64,000 nt of DNA from Armatimonadota bacterium (GTDB lineage Bacteria; Armatimonadota; HRBIN16): contig BPGT01000006.1 in NCBI GenBank assembly GCA_026003175.1, positions 62,001 through 126,000 of the forward strand, in the 5' to 3' direction. The notes under the pieces are model-generated. The model did no database searches. It was not told where the DNA came from and was given only the letters and a program-made list of their open reading frames with translations. Made by a program: the position numbers and the translations under genes. Below, piece by piece: positions 18,154-26,431 of the stretch (its first letter is position 1; each line of letters begins with the position of its first letter).

Positions 18154-19278
18154 ATGCTTGCACCTACACCCCCTATGGGATGGAATAGCTGGAACACTTT
18201 TGGCGCGGATATTCATGAAGAGCTGATTCGGCAGGTTGCCGACGTGTTTGTGGAAGCCGGCTTGAAGGAAGCTGGTTATACGTACGTGGTGATTGACGAC
18301 CTGTGGGAAGCGGATGATCGCGACGAGAAAGGTCGCCTCGTGCCAGACCCCAGGAAATTCCCCAGCGGCATGAAGGCACTGGCAGACTACGTGCATAGCA
18401 AAGGGCTGAAGTTTGGCATCTACTCCTGCGCGGGCACGCACACCTGCGCGGGCAAACCTGCCAGCTATGGCTATGAGGAGATAGACGCCCAGACCTTCGC
18501 TGAATGGGGCGTGGACTACCTCAAGTACGACTACTGCTACAAACCGGCAGGCGTCGATGGCCCCTCCCTGTACAGGCGCATGGGGCAGGCGTTGCGGGCT
18601 ACCGGCCGCCCTATCGTCTTCAGTCTGTGCGAGTGGGGAAGTAACGAGCCGTGGAAGTGGGGCGCGAGCGTAGGCGGACACCTGTGGCGCACCACTGGCG
18701 ACATCAACGACTCGTGGGAGAGCATCGAGCAGATAGGATTCAGCCAGAACGGGCTGGAGGCGTACGCCGGTCCGGACCACTGGAACGACCCCGATATGCT
18801 TGTGGTGGGTATGTACGGTAAGGGCAACGTGGCGCGAGGTGGCTGCACGGACAGCGAGTACCGCGTGCACTTTGCGTTGTGGTGCCTGCTTGCCGCACCG
18901 CTCATGATAGGCTGTGACGTGCGCCACATGAACGCCTTCACCCACCAGCTGCTCACCAACAAAGGGTTGATTGCCATCAACCAAGACCCACTGGGCAGGC
19001 AGGGCTTCCGCGTCGGACAGGAGTGGGACCACTTTGAGACGTGGATGAAACCATTGGCGGACGGCTCGGTGGCGGTGGGGCTGTTCAACCGTCATCAGAG
19101 CTGGCGGCGCGTGATTACCGCCCCCTGGGAATCGCTGGGTATCCATGACCGCCGTCCCTGCCGCGTGCAAAACGTGATTACGGGCGAGGACTACGGCGTG
19201 TATACCCGCTTCTTCGGTGCGCCCGTAGACCCGCACGACGTGGTGGTGGTGAAGATCACCCCGTTACGGGATGCGTGA
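18154..19278 (+). CDS. Alpha-galactosidase, GH27 family
   Basis: A 374-residue retaining glycosidase that removes terminal alpha-1,6-galactose from raffinose-type sugars or galactomannan. GH27 motifs are intact: PPMGWNSWN at residues 6-14, IDDLWE, FGIYSCAG, the nucleophile Asp126 in YLKYDYC, the acid/base Asp183 in TTGDINDSW, and HWNDPDML at 209-216, then a C-terminal beta domain. There is no signal peptide, so it should act in the cytoplasm on imported oligosaccharide. AAGGAG lies upstream of the ATG. It is paired with the six-hairpin protein upstream. An alpha-N-acetylgalactosaminidase or isomalto-dextranase specificity is less likely but belongs to the same family. Confidence 0.92.
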   Translation: MLAPTPPMGWNSWNTFGADIHEELIRQVADVFVEAGLKEAGYTYVVIDDLWEADDRDEKGRLVPDPRKFPSGMKALADYVHSKGLKFGIYSCAGTHTCAGKPASYGYEEIDAQTFAEWGVDYLKYDYCYKPAGVDGPSLYRRMGQALRATGRPIVFSLCEWGSNEPWKWGASVGGHLWRTTGDINDSWESIEQIGFSQNGLEAYAGPDHWNDPDMLVVGMYGKGNVARGGCTDSEYRVHFALWCLLAAPLMIGCDVRHMNAFTHQLLTNKGLIAINQDPLGRQGFRVGQEWDHFETWMKPLADGSVAVGLFNRHQSWRRVITAPWESLGIHDRRPCRVQNVITGEDYGVYTRFFGAPVDPHDVVVVKITPLRDA

Positions 19279-19389
19279 ACTGTTCCGGTGACTGGAGGTC
19301 AGCGAAACCACTGTTCACCCGACGATCGCGCGGCATTATACTGGAGCTGTTCGTCATCCTCTGCCTGCGGCGACTCGAAAGGGTAGGGG

Positions 19390-19418
19390 TAGGCATTTCC
19401 CATCCTTCAGGGTATACT
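19390..19418 (+). promoter_or_regulatory. Sigma-70-type promoter for the RibD-like gene cluster
   Basis: TAGGCA (19390-19395), a 17-base spacer, then TATACT (19413-19418), 32 bases before the GTG start at 19451. AAGGAGATG follows as the ribosome site. Confidence 0.5.
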
Positions 19419-19450
19419 CGATTCAACCCTGGTGATAAGGAGATGGGATC

Positions 19451-20170
19451 GTGCGCTGTCTGCTAGACCTCACCGGCGAGAAACACTCGCAAGAGACACT
19501 GTACCGGCAGTTATCCTTTCCCCCTGCGCCTGCCGACCGCCCCTACGTGTTTCTCAATATGGTGAGCACGTTGGACGGCAAGATCACGCTGGGTGAACCG
19601 GGCGATACTGCCTCCGGTCTCGGTAGCCCGATGGACCAGGCGCTGATGAAGCGTTTGCAGCATAACGCTGAAGCGGTGCTCATCGGGGCAAGCACCCTCC
19701 GCGCGGGACACATCACCTATCCCCCTTCCCTGTGGCGGGCGGTGGTCACCACTGGTGGTAACGTCCCCGCCGATTCCCGCTTCTTCACCGAGGCACCCGG
19801 CAAAGCAGTGGTCTTCACCACCGAGCGGATGCCAGAGGAACAGCGCAAAACCCTGCAAGATGCAGCACATGTGGTGGTATGTGGGACAGATAGAGTGAAC
19901 CTTCCGCGGGCGTTATCTTTCCTGCGTCTCCAGCTGGGCGTAGAGCGATTGCTGTGCGAAGGAGGTGGGGAGATAAACTTCGAAATGTTCGCTGCAGGGC
20001 TAATCGATGAATGGTTCCTGACCCTCGCACCGAAGGTCAAAGGGGGGCGCCATATCCCCACCACCGTAGAGGGCGCAGGGCTGCCACGTGAGCAGGTGGT
20101 GCGTATGCAACTGCTCTCGGTTTACGAGCATGAAGGCGAGCTGTACCTGCGCTACCGGAGGCAGGAATGA
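19451..20170 (+). CDS. RibD C-terminal-domain (DHFR-like) reductase
   Basis: A 239-residue protein with the dihydrofolate-reductase-like fold of RibD C-domains. Motifs: VFLNMVSTLDGKITL (substrate loop), a GSPMDQALMKRL helix, EAVLIGASTLRA (NADPH site), LLCEGGGEINFEMF and DEWFLTLAPKVKGGR. Family members reduce 2,5-diamino-6-ribosylamino-pyrimidinone phosphate in riboflavin synthesis. Stand-alone copies are common and may serve riboflavin or another pterin-like substrate. It lacks the zinc deaminase half of bifunctional RibD. The GTG start is set by AAGGAGATG eleven bases upstream. It starts a run of three tightly spaced genes (reductase, zincin, serine hydrolase). Confidence 0.82.
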   Translation: MRCLLDLTGEKHSQETLYRQLSFPPAPADRPYVFLNMVSTLDGKITLGEPGDTASGLGSPMDQALMKRLQHNAEAVLIGASTLRAGHITYPPSLWRAVVTTGGNVPADSRFFTEAPGKAVVFTTERMPEEQRKTLQDAAHVVVCGTDRVNLPRALSFLRLQLGVERLLCEGGGEINFEMFAAGLIDEWFLTLAPKVKGGRHIPTTVEGAGLPREQVVRMQLLSVYEHEGELYLRYRRQE

Positions 20171-20173
20171 GCC

Positions 20174-20545
20174 ATGCTACCCTCCGAGTTTCGCAAACTG
20201 GTAGAAGAAGCCATTGACTCGTTGCCCGAAGAAATCCTGCGCCACCTGAAAAACGTGGAGGTGCTGGTGGAATGGACTGCTCTGCCTGAACAACGACGCA
20301 AGGCGGGGCTGCGCCCCTGGGAGGATCTGTTCGGGTTGTATGAGGGTGTGCCTCTTACCGAGCGAGGTGTCACCTCCGGCGAACCCCTCTTCCCCGACCG
20401 CATCACTATCTTCCAGCGACCGATTGAACGGCGCTATCGTACGCCGGAGCGGATTCGCGATGCCATCCGTCGAACACTGATTCACGAAATCGCGCACCAC
20501 TTCGGCATCAACGACGAGCGATTGCGCGAGCTGGGCGCATATTGA
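20174..20545 (+). CDS. Small zincin-type metallopeptidase-family protein (PF06262-like)
   Basis: A 123-residue protein. The zinc-binding motif HEIAHHFG near residue 109, followed by the conserved NDERL sequence, identifies the short DUF1025/zincin-like family. An N-terminal helix (FRKLVEEAIDSLPEEI) and the VEVLVEW strand are typical. The whole protein is one compact domain, which is normal length for the family. The catalytic role is presumed but substrates are unknown. It starts three bases after the RibD-like stop, and its own stop lies 14 bases before the serine hydrolase ATG, so the three genes are likely one transcript. Confidence 0.85.
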   Translation: MLPSEFRKLVEEAIDSLPEEILRHLKNVEVLVEWTALPEQRRKAGLRPWEDLFGLYEGVPLTERGVTSGEPLFPDRITIFQRPIERRYRTPERIRDAIRRTLIHEIAHHFGINDERLRELGAY

Positions 20546-20559
20546 AAGGGGCGTTTTCC

Positions 20560-21387
20560 ATGCAACATGAACTTTTGCAAAGACTATCCGAGAAGGTACG
20601 TTCCGCCCCCGCCGAGGTAGGGCTGGCTGTACGCGGAGTGGATATAGACCTGCGCATCGATATCAACAGCATGGAGCCGTTCCGTTCCGCTAGCGTGATT
20701 AAGGTTCCTCTGCTTGCCGCCCTGTTCTGGCTGGGCGAGCGGGGCGAGCTGGATTGGCAAGAAACGCTTCCCCTGCGCGACAGCGACCGTACACCCGGTT
20801 CCGGCATCCTGCGCGAACTGCACGCCGGACTGGAGCTCACCCTGCACGACCTCGCGGTGCTGATGATTGTGCTCAGCGACAACACCGCAACCAACATGCT
20901 TATCGACCGCGCCGGAGTAGAGGCGGTGCAGCGGTTTCTGCATCTGCTGGGGTTTCACCACACCACCCTGCAGCGCAAAATGTACGATTTCGTCGCTGCC
21001 GAGCAGGGCAGGGAGAACGTCTGCAATGCCGCCGAGATAGCCGACCTGTTGAGGTGGATGGCGCAGGGCGAAATACGCGCTGTCGACGGTAGCCTGCTGG
21101 TCTCTTCAGCCGGTTGCGAGCAGATGCTAAACATCATGCGCAAGCAGTTCTACCGGGACCAGATACCCGCACTATTGCCCGACGAGGCGAAGGTGGCGAA
21201 CAAAACGGGCGAAATCAGCGGACACCACCACGATTCGGCGGTGGTGTGGACGCCGGCGGGATGCTATGCCCTTGCGGTGCTCACGCGCGGTTTCGAGCAT
21301 CGCCGGGTCGCCGCATCCTTTATCGCCGATCTGTCCTTGATGGTTTATCAGGTGGTATGTCATCAGAGGCAGGATTCCGCCTGTTAA
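20560..21387 (+). CDS. Serine hydrolase of the class A beta-lactamase fold
   Basis: About 275 residues with beta-lactamase-type active-site motifs: SASVIK (SxxK, near residue 45), SDNTATN (SDN loop) and KTGEISGHH (KTG). There is a small omega-loop region but no clear Glu166 equivalent in the usual ExxLN form. No signal peptide is present, so a periplasmic beta-lactamase role is doubtful; a cytoplasmic or atypical esterase/peptidase role is possible. The ATG at 20560 is preferred because AAAGGGG precedes it; a TTG 18 bases earlier overlaps the zincin stop and is a weaker choice. It should not be called an antibiotic-resistance gene on this evidence. Confidence 0.8.
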   Translation: MQHELLQRLSEKVRSAPAEVGLAVRGVDIDLRIDINSMEPFRSASVIKVPLLAALFWLGERGELDWQETLPLRDSDRTPGSGILRELHAGLELTLHDLAVLMIVLSDNTATNMLIDRAGVEAVQRFLHLLGFHHTTLQRKMYDFVAAEQGRENVCNAAEIADLLRWMAQGEIRAVDGSLLVSSAGCEQMLNIMRKQFYRDQIPALLPDEAKVANKTGEISGHHHDSAVVWTPAGCYALAVLTRGFEHRRVAASFIADLSLMVYQVVCHQRQDSAC

Positions 21388-21524
21388 CAGAGAGAAACAA
21401 GTCCTGGTAGGGTTTCCACCAGGTTGGGAACAGCCGAGAAAGCAGTTGTGGGCATTCTGGGCACGGCGAAGAATCCCCGAGTGCTTCAATGGCATTGACA
21501 GATTTCCAAAGGAGGTAAGCGGAC

Positions 21525-22208
21525 ATGCGACGGATAGGCTTGTGGCTGTGGATAACGCTGTGGGTGTGCGCTGCTGCGCTCGCACAGCAACATAATACCC
21601 TTTCCCCACGCGAACAACGCTTTGGGTGGAAACTGCTCTTCAACGGCACCGATCTGTCCGGGTGGACCGTAGCGGACGCACAGGATGCCTGGCGTGTGGA
21701 CGACGGTACCATCTACTGCACCGGCAGGGGGGGTGGCATGCTGTACTCCAACGAACAGTACAAGAACTTCGTGCTGCGCATCGATTTCAAGATGTCGCCC
21801 AACGCCAATAGCGGCGTCTTTGTGCGCATCTGGGACCGCAACGACCCGGTGAACACGGGCATGGAGATTCAGATTCTGGATAGCTACGGCAAACCCAATC
21901 CGGACAAACATGACTGCGGTGCGCTCTACGACATCGTGGCTCCGCTGAAAAACGTTGCTCGCCCCGCTGGTGAATGGAACAGCCTGAGCATCTGCTGCCG
22001 GGATAGCCACCTGATGGCGTTCATGAACGGCGAGAAGATCGTGGACGTGGACCTGAGCCAGTGGACGGAACCGGGCAAGAACCCCGACGGCACGCCCAAC
22101 AAGTTCAAATACGCCTACAAGGAGATGGTCAAGCCGGGCTACATCGGATTGCAGAATCACGGGCACGAAGTATGGTTCCGCAACATCAAGATACGCCCGT
22201 TGTACTGA
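21525..22208 (+). CDS. Secreted DUF1080 (3-keto-disaccharide hydrolase-type) protein
   Basis: A 227-residue protein with an N-terminal signal peptide (hydrophobic core at residues 5-18, cleavage likely after ALA at about 20) and a single concanavalin-like jelly-roll domain. LLFNGTDLSGW and WRVDDGTIYC are the DUF1080 hallmark, followed by the FVLRIDFKMSPNANSGVFVR strand pair (given here only in part) and a C-terminal GYIGLQNHG. Family members include hydrolases acting on 3-keto-glycosides after oxidation by Gfo/Idh enzymes. A Tat-exported Gfo/Idh protein is encoded elsewhere in the window (48804-50162), which is consistent but not linked. AAAGGAGG precedes the ATG. Confidence 0.85.
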   Translation: MRRIGLWLWITLWVCAAALAQQHNTLSPREQRFGWKLLFNGTDLSGWTVADAQDAWRVDDGTIYCTGRGGGMLYSNEQYKNFVLRIDFKMSPNANSGVFVRIWDRNDPVNTGMEIQILDSYGKPNPDKHDCGALYDIVAPLKNVARPAGEWNSLSICCRDSHLMAFMNGEKIVDVDLSQWTEPGKNPDGTPNKFKYAYKEMVKPGYIGLQNHGHEVWFRNIKIRPLY

Positions 22209-22233
22209 CCTCTGTAGCCGTTCAGGGTGACGC

Positions 22234-22267
22234 TCCGTCGTGACCGTCCCATCGGACGCGACGGAGT
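22234..22267 (+). terminator. Possible stem-loop terminator after the DUF1080 gene
   Basis: CTCCGTCG (22234-22241) pairs with CGACGGAG (22260-22267) around an 18-base loop, followed by tgtacccctttcatt. The stem is good but the loop is long and the U tract weak. The rest of 22209-22438 shows no gene. Confidence 0.35.
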
Positions 22268-22438
22268 GTACCCCTTTCATTGCATCCGTGGCTTCAGACG
22301 GTTGCGTTTCGCTATGACCACCAGCGCCGGACGCAACCGAGCAGGGTGAGGGTCAGGTGTTATTTGTGTCCTCCAAATCGGGTACAATAACAACAACGTT
22401 AGCCGCGCTCGCGCGGAAAGAAGGAGAATCGCCAAATC

Positions 22439-24694
22439 ATGCAACCTAATCGCCTCATCCACGAAAAAAGCCCATATCTCTTACAACATGCACACAACCC
22501 CGTGGACTGGTATCCCTGGGGCGAGGAGGCGTTTGAACGGGCGTTGCGCGAGAATAAGCCCGTCTTCCTCTCGGTTGGTTACTCTTCATGCCACTGGTGC
22601 CATGTGATGGAGCAGGAGAGCTTCGAGGATCCGCACATTGCCGACATCCTCAACCGCCATTTCGTGTGCATCAAGGTGGACCGTGAGGAGCGCCCCGATG
22701 TCGACGATATCTACATGACGGCGGTGCAGCTACTTGCCGGGCGAGGCGGGTGGCCCATGTCTGTGTTCCTCACCCCAGAAGGCGAGCCTTTTTTCGCCGG
22801 GACCTACTATCCGCCTGAAGTTTTCGCGCAAATAGCCCGCCAGCTCGCCGACGCTTACCAGAACCGTCACGACGAGGTGTTACAGTCCGCCCACGAGATT
22901 GCTACGGTGATACAGCAAGTTGCCGCCGCTCGCTACGAGCAGATGGAAGGCGAACCAGACCCGCGCATCGTGGGCAACTACCTGCAACAGATGCGCGAGC
23001 ATTTCGATTCGGTGCACGGTGGTTTCGGCAATGCGCCTAAATTTCCCCCAAATACCGCCTTCCCGGTGCTCTTCTGGCTGGCGGAAAACCTGAATAGTGA
23101 GCATGCCCTGCAGATGGCTCTGCGCACGCTGGACGCGATGGCTCTGGGCGGAATCCGCGACCATATTGGGGGAGGCTTCCACCGCTACTCCACCGACGCC
23201 GAATGGCTGCTGCCACATTTTGAAAAGATGCTGACCGACAACGCACAGCTGGGCTGGGCTTATACCGAAGCGTATAGCCTGACCGGAAACGGTGACTATG
23301 CTGAAGTGGCTCACGAACTGTACGCATGGGTGCTGCGCGAGATGCGTGTGGAGGGCGGTGCGTTCGCCAGCGCCATAGATGCCGACAGCGAAGGCGAAGA
23401 AGGCAAATACTACACCTGGACGCTTGGCGAGGTCCGTCAGGTGCTGCCCCCTGCTCTGGCGGATCTGTTCTGCAACGTGTACAGCATCCGTGCCGATGGC
23501 AACTATCGCGAAGAAGCTACCAGACAGCCAACAGGCAGAAACATCCCGCACCTGCACGCCCCGCTCCACGAGATTGCTGCCGAACTGGGGATGGCACCCA
23601 TCGAGTTGAGCAGCAAGATAAAAACCGCCCGCGAGATGCTGCTGCAGGCACGTTTGCAGCGTGTGTCTCCCCTGCGCGATGATAAGGTGCTGGCAGGATG
23701 GAACGGGCTGATGATAGAAAGCCTCGCGTACGCCGGGCTGGTGCTCGGAAAAGAGGAGTACATACAGGCAGCAGAGGAAGCCGCACGCTTTATCATGGAA
23801 AAAATGATAGATGGCGAAGGGCGTCTGCTAAGGCGATACCGCGACGGTGAGGCGGCGATACCCGCCTACCTGGAGGACTATGCCCTTCTGGGGGCGGGGC
23901 TACTGCAGCTGTTCGAAGCCACCGAAGACGAGAACTGGCTGACAGAGGCAAAGCGACTGGCGAACCGTGCCATCGCCGATTTCTGGGATGAGCAACATCA
24001 GGCGTTTGTGAACACCGCCGACTATCACGAAAGGCTGATTGCCCGTGTGAAAGAGGTGCACGACCGCTCCACCCCCTGCGGAAACGGCGCGATAGCGCGT
24101 TTGCTGGCGAAGCTGTATGGGGTGACGGGAGAGGAGAACTACGGCTACTTCGTCTACCGCACCTTGCGTTCGCTGTGGGCACCCATTCAGAAGTACCCGC
24201 AGGGTTCAGATAGCCTGATCCATGCGCTACTGCTGCTCGCCGGTGACGAACTGGAAGAGGTCCCCGAGGTGGAAGAGGCACAGCCCGCGGTGCCTGCCTC
24301 CGGACTACCAGTCAACGTGGATATGCACATCATGAAGGGCGGCGTGATGGTGCGTTTCCTCATGGAGCGCGGGTGGCACATCAACGGTGCAGAGGGCGTC
24401 CCTGAGGGACTGGTTCCCACTCGCATCGAGATGTCCAGTACCCTGCCGCTGATATTCGGCGAGCCGATGTTCCCCCCGCCCGACACCCTGCAGGCGAGCG
24501 AATCGACACAGCCAATACCCGTCTACCGCGGCGAACTGCGCGTGGTGGTGCCGGTCATCGGTATCGGCGAGGTTACCGAGGATACCGGTGAGATTCGCGC
24601 CCGCGTCACCTGCCAGCCCTGCACCGACACCGAATGTGCCCTGCCTCAAACGGTGGAACTGGTGGAGCAGGTGCGCCTGCAGTTACGCGGTTGA
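22439..24694 (+). CDS. Thioredoxin-domain protein of the YyaL/SPATA20 family with a C-terminal DsbD-like domain
   Basis: A 751-residue protein. Residues 1-160 are the DUF255 thioredoxin-like domain with [12 protein letters not shown], the CHWC pair at 51-54 ([10 protein letters not shown]), and DREERPD. Residues 180-600 form an (alpha/alpha)6 barrel ([43 protein letters not shown]). The last 120 residues are unusual: a beta-rich domain ending in [14 protein letters not shown], the cysteine pattern of the DsbD N-terminal/disulfide-corrector fold. There is no signal peptide. The family role is unsettled (cellobiose-2-epimerase-like barrel, redox partner). AAGGAGA precedes the ATG. Confidence 0.88.
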   Translation: MQPNRLIHEKSPYLLQHAHNPVDWYPWGEEAFERALRENKPVFLSVGYSSCHWCHVMEQESFEDPHIADILNRHFVCIKVDREERPDVDDIYMTAVQLLAGRGGWPMSVFLTPEGEPFFAGTYYPPEVFAQIARQLADAYQNRHDEVLQSAHEIATVIQQVAAARYEQMEGEPDPRIVGNYLQQMREHFDSVHGGFGNAPKFPPNTAFPVLFWLAENLNSEHALQMALRTLDAMALGGIRDHIGGGFHRYSTDAEWLLPHFEKMLTDNAQLGWAYTEAYSLTGNGDYAEVAHELYAWVLREMRVEGGAFASAIDADSEGEEGKYYTWTLGEVRQVLPPALADLFCNVYSIRADGNYREEATRQPTGRNIPHLHAPLHEIAAELGMAPIELSSKIKTAREMLLQARLQRVSPLRDDKVLAGWNGLMIESLAYAGLVLGKEEYIQAAEEAARFIMEKMIDGEGRLLRRYRDGEAAIPAYLEDYALLGAGLLQLFEATEDENWLTEAKRLANRAIADFWDEQHQAFVNTADYHERLIARVKEVHDRSTPCGNGAIARLLAKLYGVTGEENYGYFVYRTLRSLWAPIQKYPQGSDSLIHALLLLAGDELEEVPEVEEAQPAVPASGLPVNVDMHIMKGGVMVRFLMERGWHINGAEGVPEGLVPTRIEMSSTLPLIFGEPMFPPPDTLQASESTQPIPVYRGELRVVVPVIGIGEVTEDTGEIRARVTCQPCTDTECALPQTVELVEQVRLQLRG

Positions 24695-24727
24695 CATCAC
24701 CTCTGTAAATATGGAATACTGCTTCCG

Positions 24728-24888
24728 AAAGGAGGTGGTGCCCTATGGCAGATCAACGAGGTGATTCTGAGGGCTAGGCTGTTTTAGCCCGGTCTGCCAT
24801 GAACGGTGTGGCGAACCGTTTTAGCAGGGGGGTTATGAACAGCCGCCCTGGCTCGCCAGCCGACTTTTAGCGGGGCGTGAGCCCCGCT
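24728..24888 (+). ncRNA. Unidentified structured element with Shine-Dalgarno and 10-codon ORF
   Basis: AAAGGAGG (24728-24735) lies ten bases before an ATG (24746) that opens only ten codons, then TAG. The short ORF begins inside a long pairing: ATGGCAGA (24745-24752) with TCTGCCAT (24793-24800), enclosing GGGCTA/TAGCCC (24771-24776 with 24785-24790). Next come AACGGT/ACCGTT (24802-24807 with 24815-24820), GGCT/AGCC, and a perfect AGCGGGGC/GCCCCGCT (24869-24876 with 24881-24888) whose last base touches the ferrochelatase stop. Ignoring the TAG, the frame stays open to 24870. This could be a cis-regulatory RNA, a small RNA, a non-autonomous element or a tiny peptide gene. I match it to no known family. 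Confidence 0.4.
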
Positions 24889-25802
24889 TATCCCATCTTT
24901 TGTATCACTACGTCTGCTACTGCCTCCGCCATCAGCGGGTCGTCGTTCAGCGAAGCAGCACGACGATATTGCAATCCTAAAGCCTCACACTTCTGGCGCG
25001 CCTCCACATCCAAATCGTATAGCACTTCCAGATGGTCTGCCACAAAACCGATGGCGCAGCACAGCACCTGCTTCTGTAACCGTTCGCTGGCTATCTCCTC
25101 CAGACGCTCCAGAATATCTGGTCCCAACCATGGTTCGCCAGTGCTGCTCGCGCTCTGATAGGCGAACGTCCAGTAAGGCAGGTTCAGCTTTTGTGCCACC
25201 AGCTGCGCACTCTCCAGCAGCTCGCGCTCGTAAGGGTCGTTCCATTGGCGGATACGTGTAGGCAGGCTATGTGCGCTAAAGACCACCATCGTCTGCTCCG
25301 GGTGCCAACCTTCCATCGCCTCATGTATCCTGCGGGCAACCGCTTCGACAAAGAGGGGATGATTGCCCCATCGCTCCACAAAGCGTAGCTCCATCTGTGG
25401 GGAGAACCGTTCTCGTGCTTGCAGCGCGTAGTCCACATATCCGCCAATGCTCAGTCGCGAGTAATGCGGCGCAAGCACCACACCTACCGCCCTCTGCACA
25501 CCATCTTTCGCCATCTGCTCTACTGCCTCTGCAATAAAGGGATGCCAGTGTTTCATACCCACGTATATCCTGCCGTCCCACTCTCGCTGACGCAGGGCTT
25601 TCTCCACCGCTCGCACTTGCTTCTCGGTGATTTCGTTCAGCGGTGAAACGCCGCCGATGGCTTCGTATCTGCGAACGAGGTCTTGCAGTTGCTGCGGTGA
25701 AGGGGATCTGCCCCGGCGAATGTGGGTATAGTAAGGTTCTACCTCTTCCAGTGTGCGCGGCGTGCCATACGCCATTACCAACACATCCCAGCTCTGTGCC
25801 AC
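24888..25802 (-). CDS. hemH: Ferrochelatase (heme or coproheme synthesis)
   Basis: A 304-residue class II chelatase-fold enzyme that inserts ferrous iron into protoporphyrin IX or coproporphyrin III. Motifs: VLVMAYGTP at the N-terminus, YEAIGGVSPLN, the metal-site His in VLAPHYSRLSIGGY near 114, FSAHSLPTR near 174, AYQSAS-TGEPWLGP and a final FVADHLEVLYDLDVEA with acidic ligands. This is the short, Gram-positive/actinobacterial type without a [2Fe-2S] tail, so a coproporphyrin ferrochelatase (CpfC) role is possible. The GTG start is supported by CGGAGG seven bases upstream. No other heme gene is adjacent. It is transcribed towards the structured element. Confidence 0.92.
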   Translation of the reverse strand: MAQSWDVLVMAYGTPRTLEEVEPYYTHIRRGRSPSPQQLQDLVRRYEAIGGVSPLNEITEKQVRAVEKALRQREWDGRIYVGMKHWHPFIAEAVEQMAKDGVQRAVGVVLAPHYSRLSIGGYVDYALQARERFSPQMELRFVERWGNHPLFVEAVARRIHEAMEGWHPEQTMVVFSAHSLPTRIRQWNDPYERELLESAQLVAQKLNLPYWTFAYQSASSTGEPWLGPDILERLEEIASERLQKQVLCCAIGFVADHLEVLYDLDVEARQKCEALGLQYRRAASLNDDPLMAEAVADVVIQKMG

Positions 25803-25824
25803 GGTTGCCTCCGGTTCGGTTTTT

Positions 25825-26107
25825 TTATGTCATCGTTTCGGGGTCTATGCCCAGTTCGCGCAGGCGTTGAGCCAGTTCTCTGCCCGCCGCCGTTCCTGCT
25901 CCGTCTCCACGCTGTGCCCACTCCAGTCGCAATCGCTCCTGTTCGAGCGCATCTTGCGTTTGCTTATAACGACGCCGCAGTTCCACATACGGCGGGATAC
26001 CACAACAAGTCCGCCGCCACGAACACGTCTTCACGGTCAGCGAAAAGGGCGCAAAGGTTGTCGTAGAGGTATACGATGACCTCCAGCTGCTTTGTATTAT
26101 CCGCCAT
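25825..26107 (-). pseudogene. Uma2-family (DUF820) endonuclease-like gene remnant
   Basis: Reading from the ATG at 26107, the frame encodes YLYDNLCALFADREDVFVAA and DLLWYP, the N-terminal region typical of Uma2/DUF820 nuclease-fold proteins. Immediately after YP the frame breaks, and the neighbouring frame continues with YVELRRRYKQTQDALEQERLRL and ends RLRELGIDPET, the usual coiled C-terminus of the same family. The central catalytic core (about 100 residues) is missing, so this is an internal deletion plus frameshift, not a functional gene. An extended -10 promoter is still present upstream at 26182-26190. It lies just upstream of hemH on the same strand. Confidence 0.75.
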
Positions 26108-26181
26108 GGGTTTGCCGTCGGACTCCGGATAGGTGATTTCTCTGGAAAACCCGCTGCACTGCCATCTTGCCTCACTGCTCT

Positions 26182-26190
26182 ATTATAGCA
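26182..26190 (-). promoter_or_regulatory. Extended -10 element upstream of the Uma2 remnant
   Basis: On the minus strand TGCTATAAT (26190-26182) combines TGn with a perfect TATAAT. It may now drive the remnant and hemH. A matching -35 box is not obvious. Confidence 0.4.
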
Positions 26191-26206
26191 GATTCGGTGT
26201 CAGACG

Positions 26207-26431
26207 CTACCTTCCCCATCTCAGCCATACTTGCCCCATCCGTTCGGCTCCCGCACGCAGGTTGACCGCTACCCCGTCCAGCAACGTCAGAAACAGCACC
26301 GCCTCGCCGTTGCCGGAATCAATAAGGAAGGAGTTCTGCACGCCTCGTGTGCGCTCTATCCTCAAAACGCCTGCTGCGGTTTCCACGCTCAAAGGAGAAT
26401 CTCCCTCTCCCTGCTCCTCGCCAAGCCTCAC
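26207..26431 (-). CDS. Small uncharacterised protein at the end of the ABC importer operon
   Basis: A 74-residue open frame whose GTG start overlaps the stop of the second permease as GTGA, the same coupling used by the genes before it. The sequence (VETAAGVLRIERT, FLIDSGNGEAVLFLTLLDGVAV) reads like two or three beta strands rather than random translation and lacks a membrane span or signal. I recognise no family. It could be a small accessory protein of the importer, the truncated end of a longer gene, or a chance frame. The tight coupling and sensible composition favour a real gene. Confidence 0.45.
   Translation of the reverse strand: MRLGEEQGEGDSPLSVETAAGVLRIERTRGVQNSFLIDSGNGEAVLFLTLLDGVAVNLRAGAERMGQVWLRWGR

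Noticed and set aside
18103-19236. Leftward 377-codon frame antisense to the GH27 gene
   Set aside because: Mirror frame of a clearly coding gene with intact catalytic motifs.
20560-21387. Antibiotic-resistance beta-lactamase
   Set aside because: No signal peptide and no clear omega-loop Glu; only the fold is supported.
24746-24872. Possible pyrrolysine or readthrough protein across the TAG at 24776
   Set aside because: No pyrrolysine genes or context are visible, and the TAG lies in a stable stem; listed only as part of the structured element.
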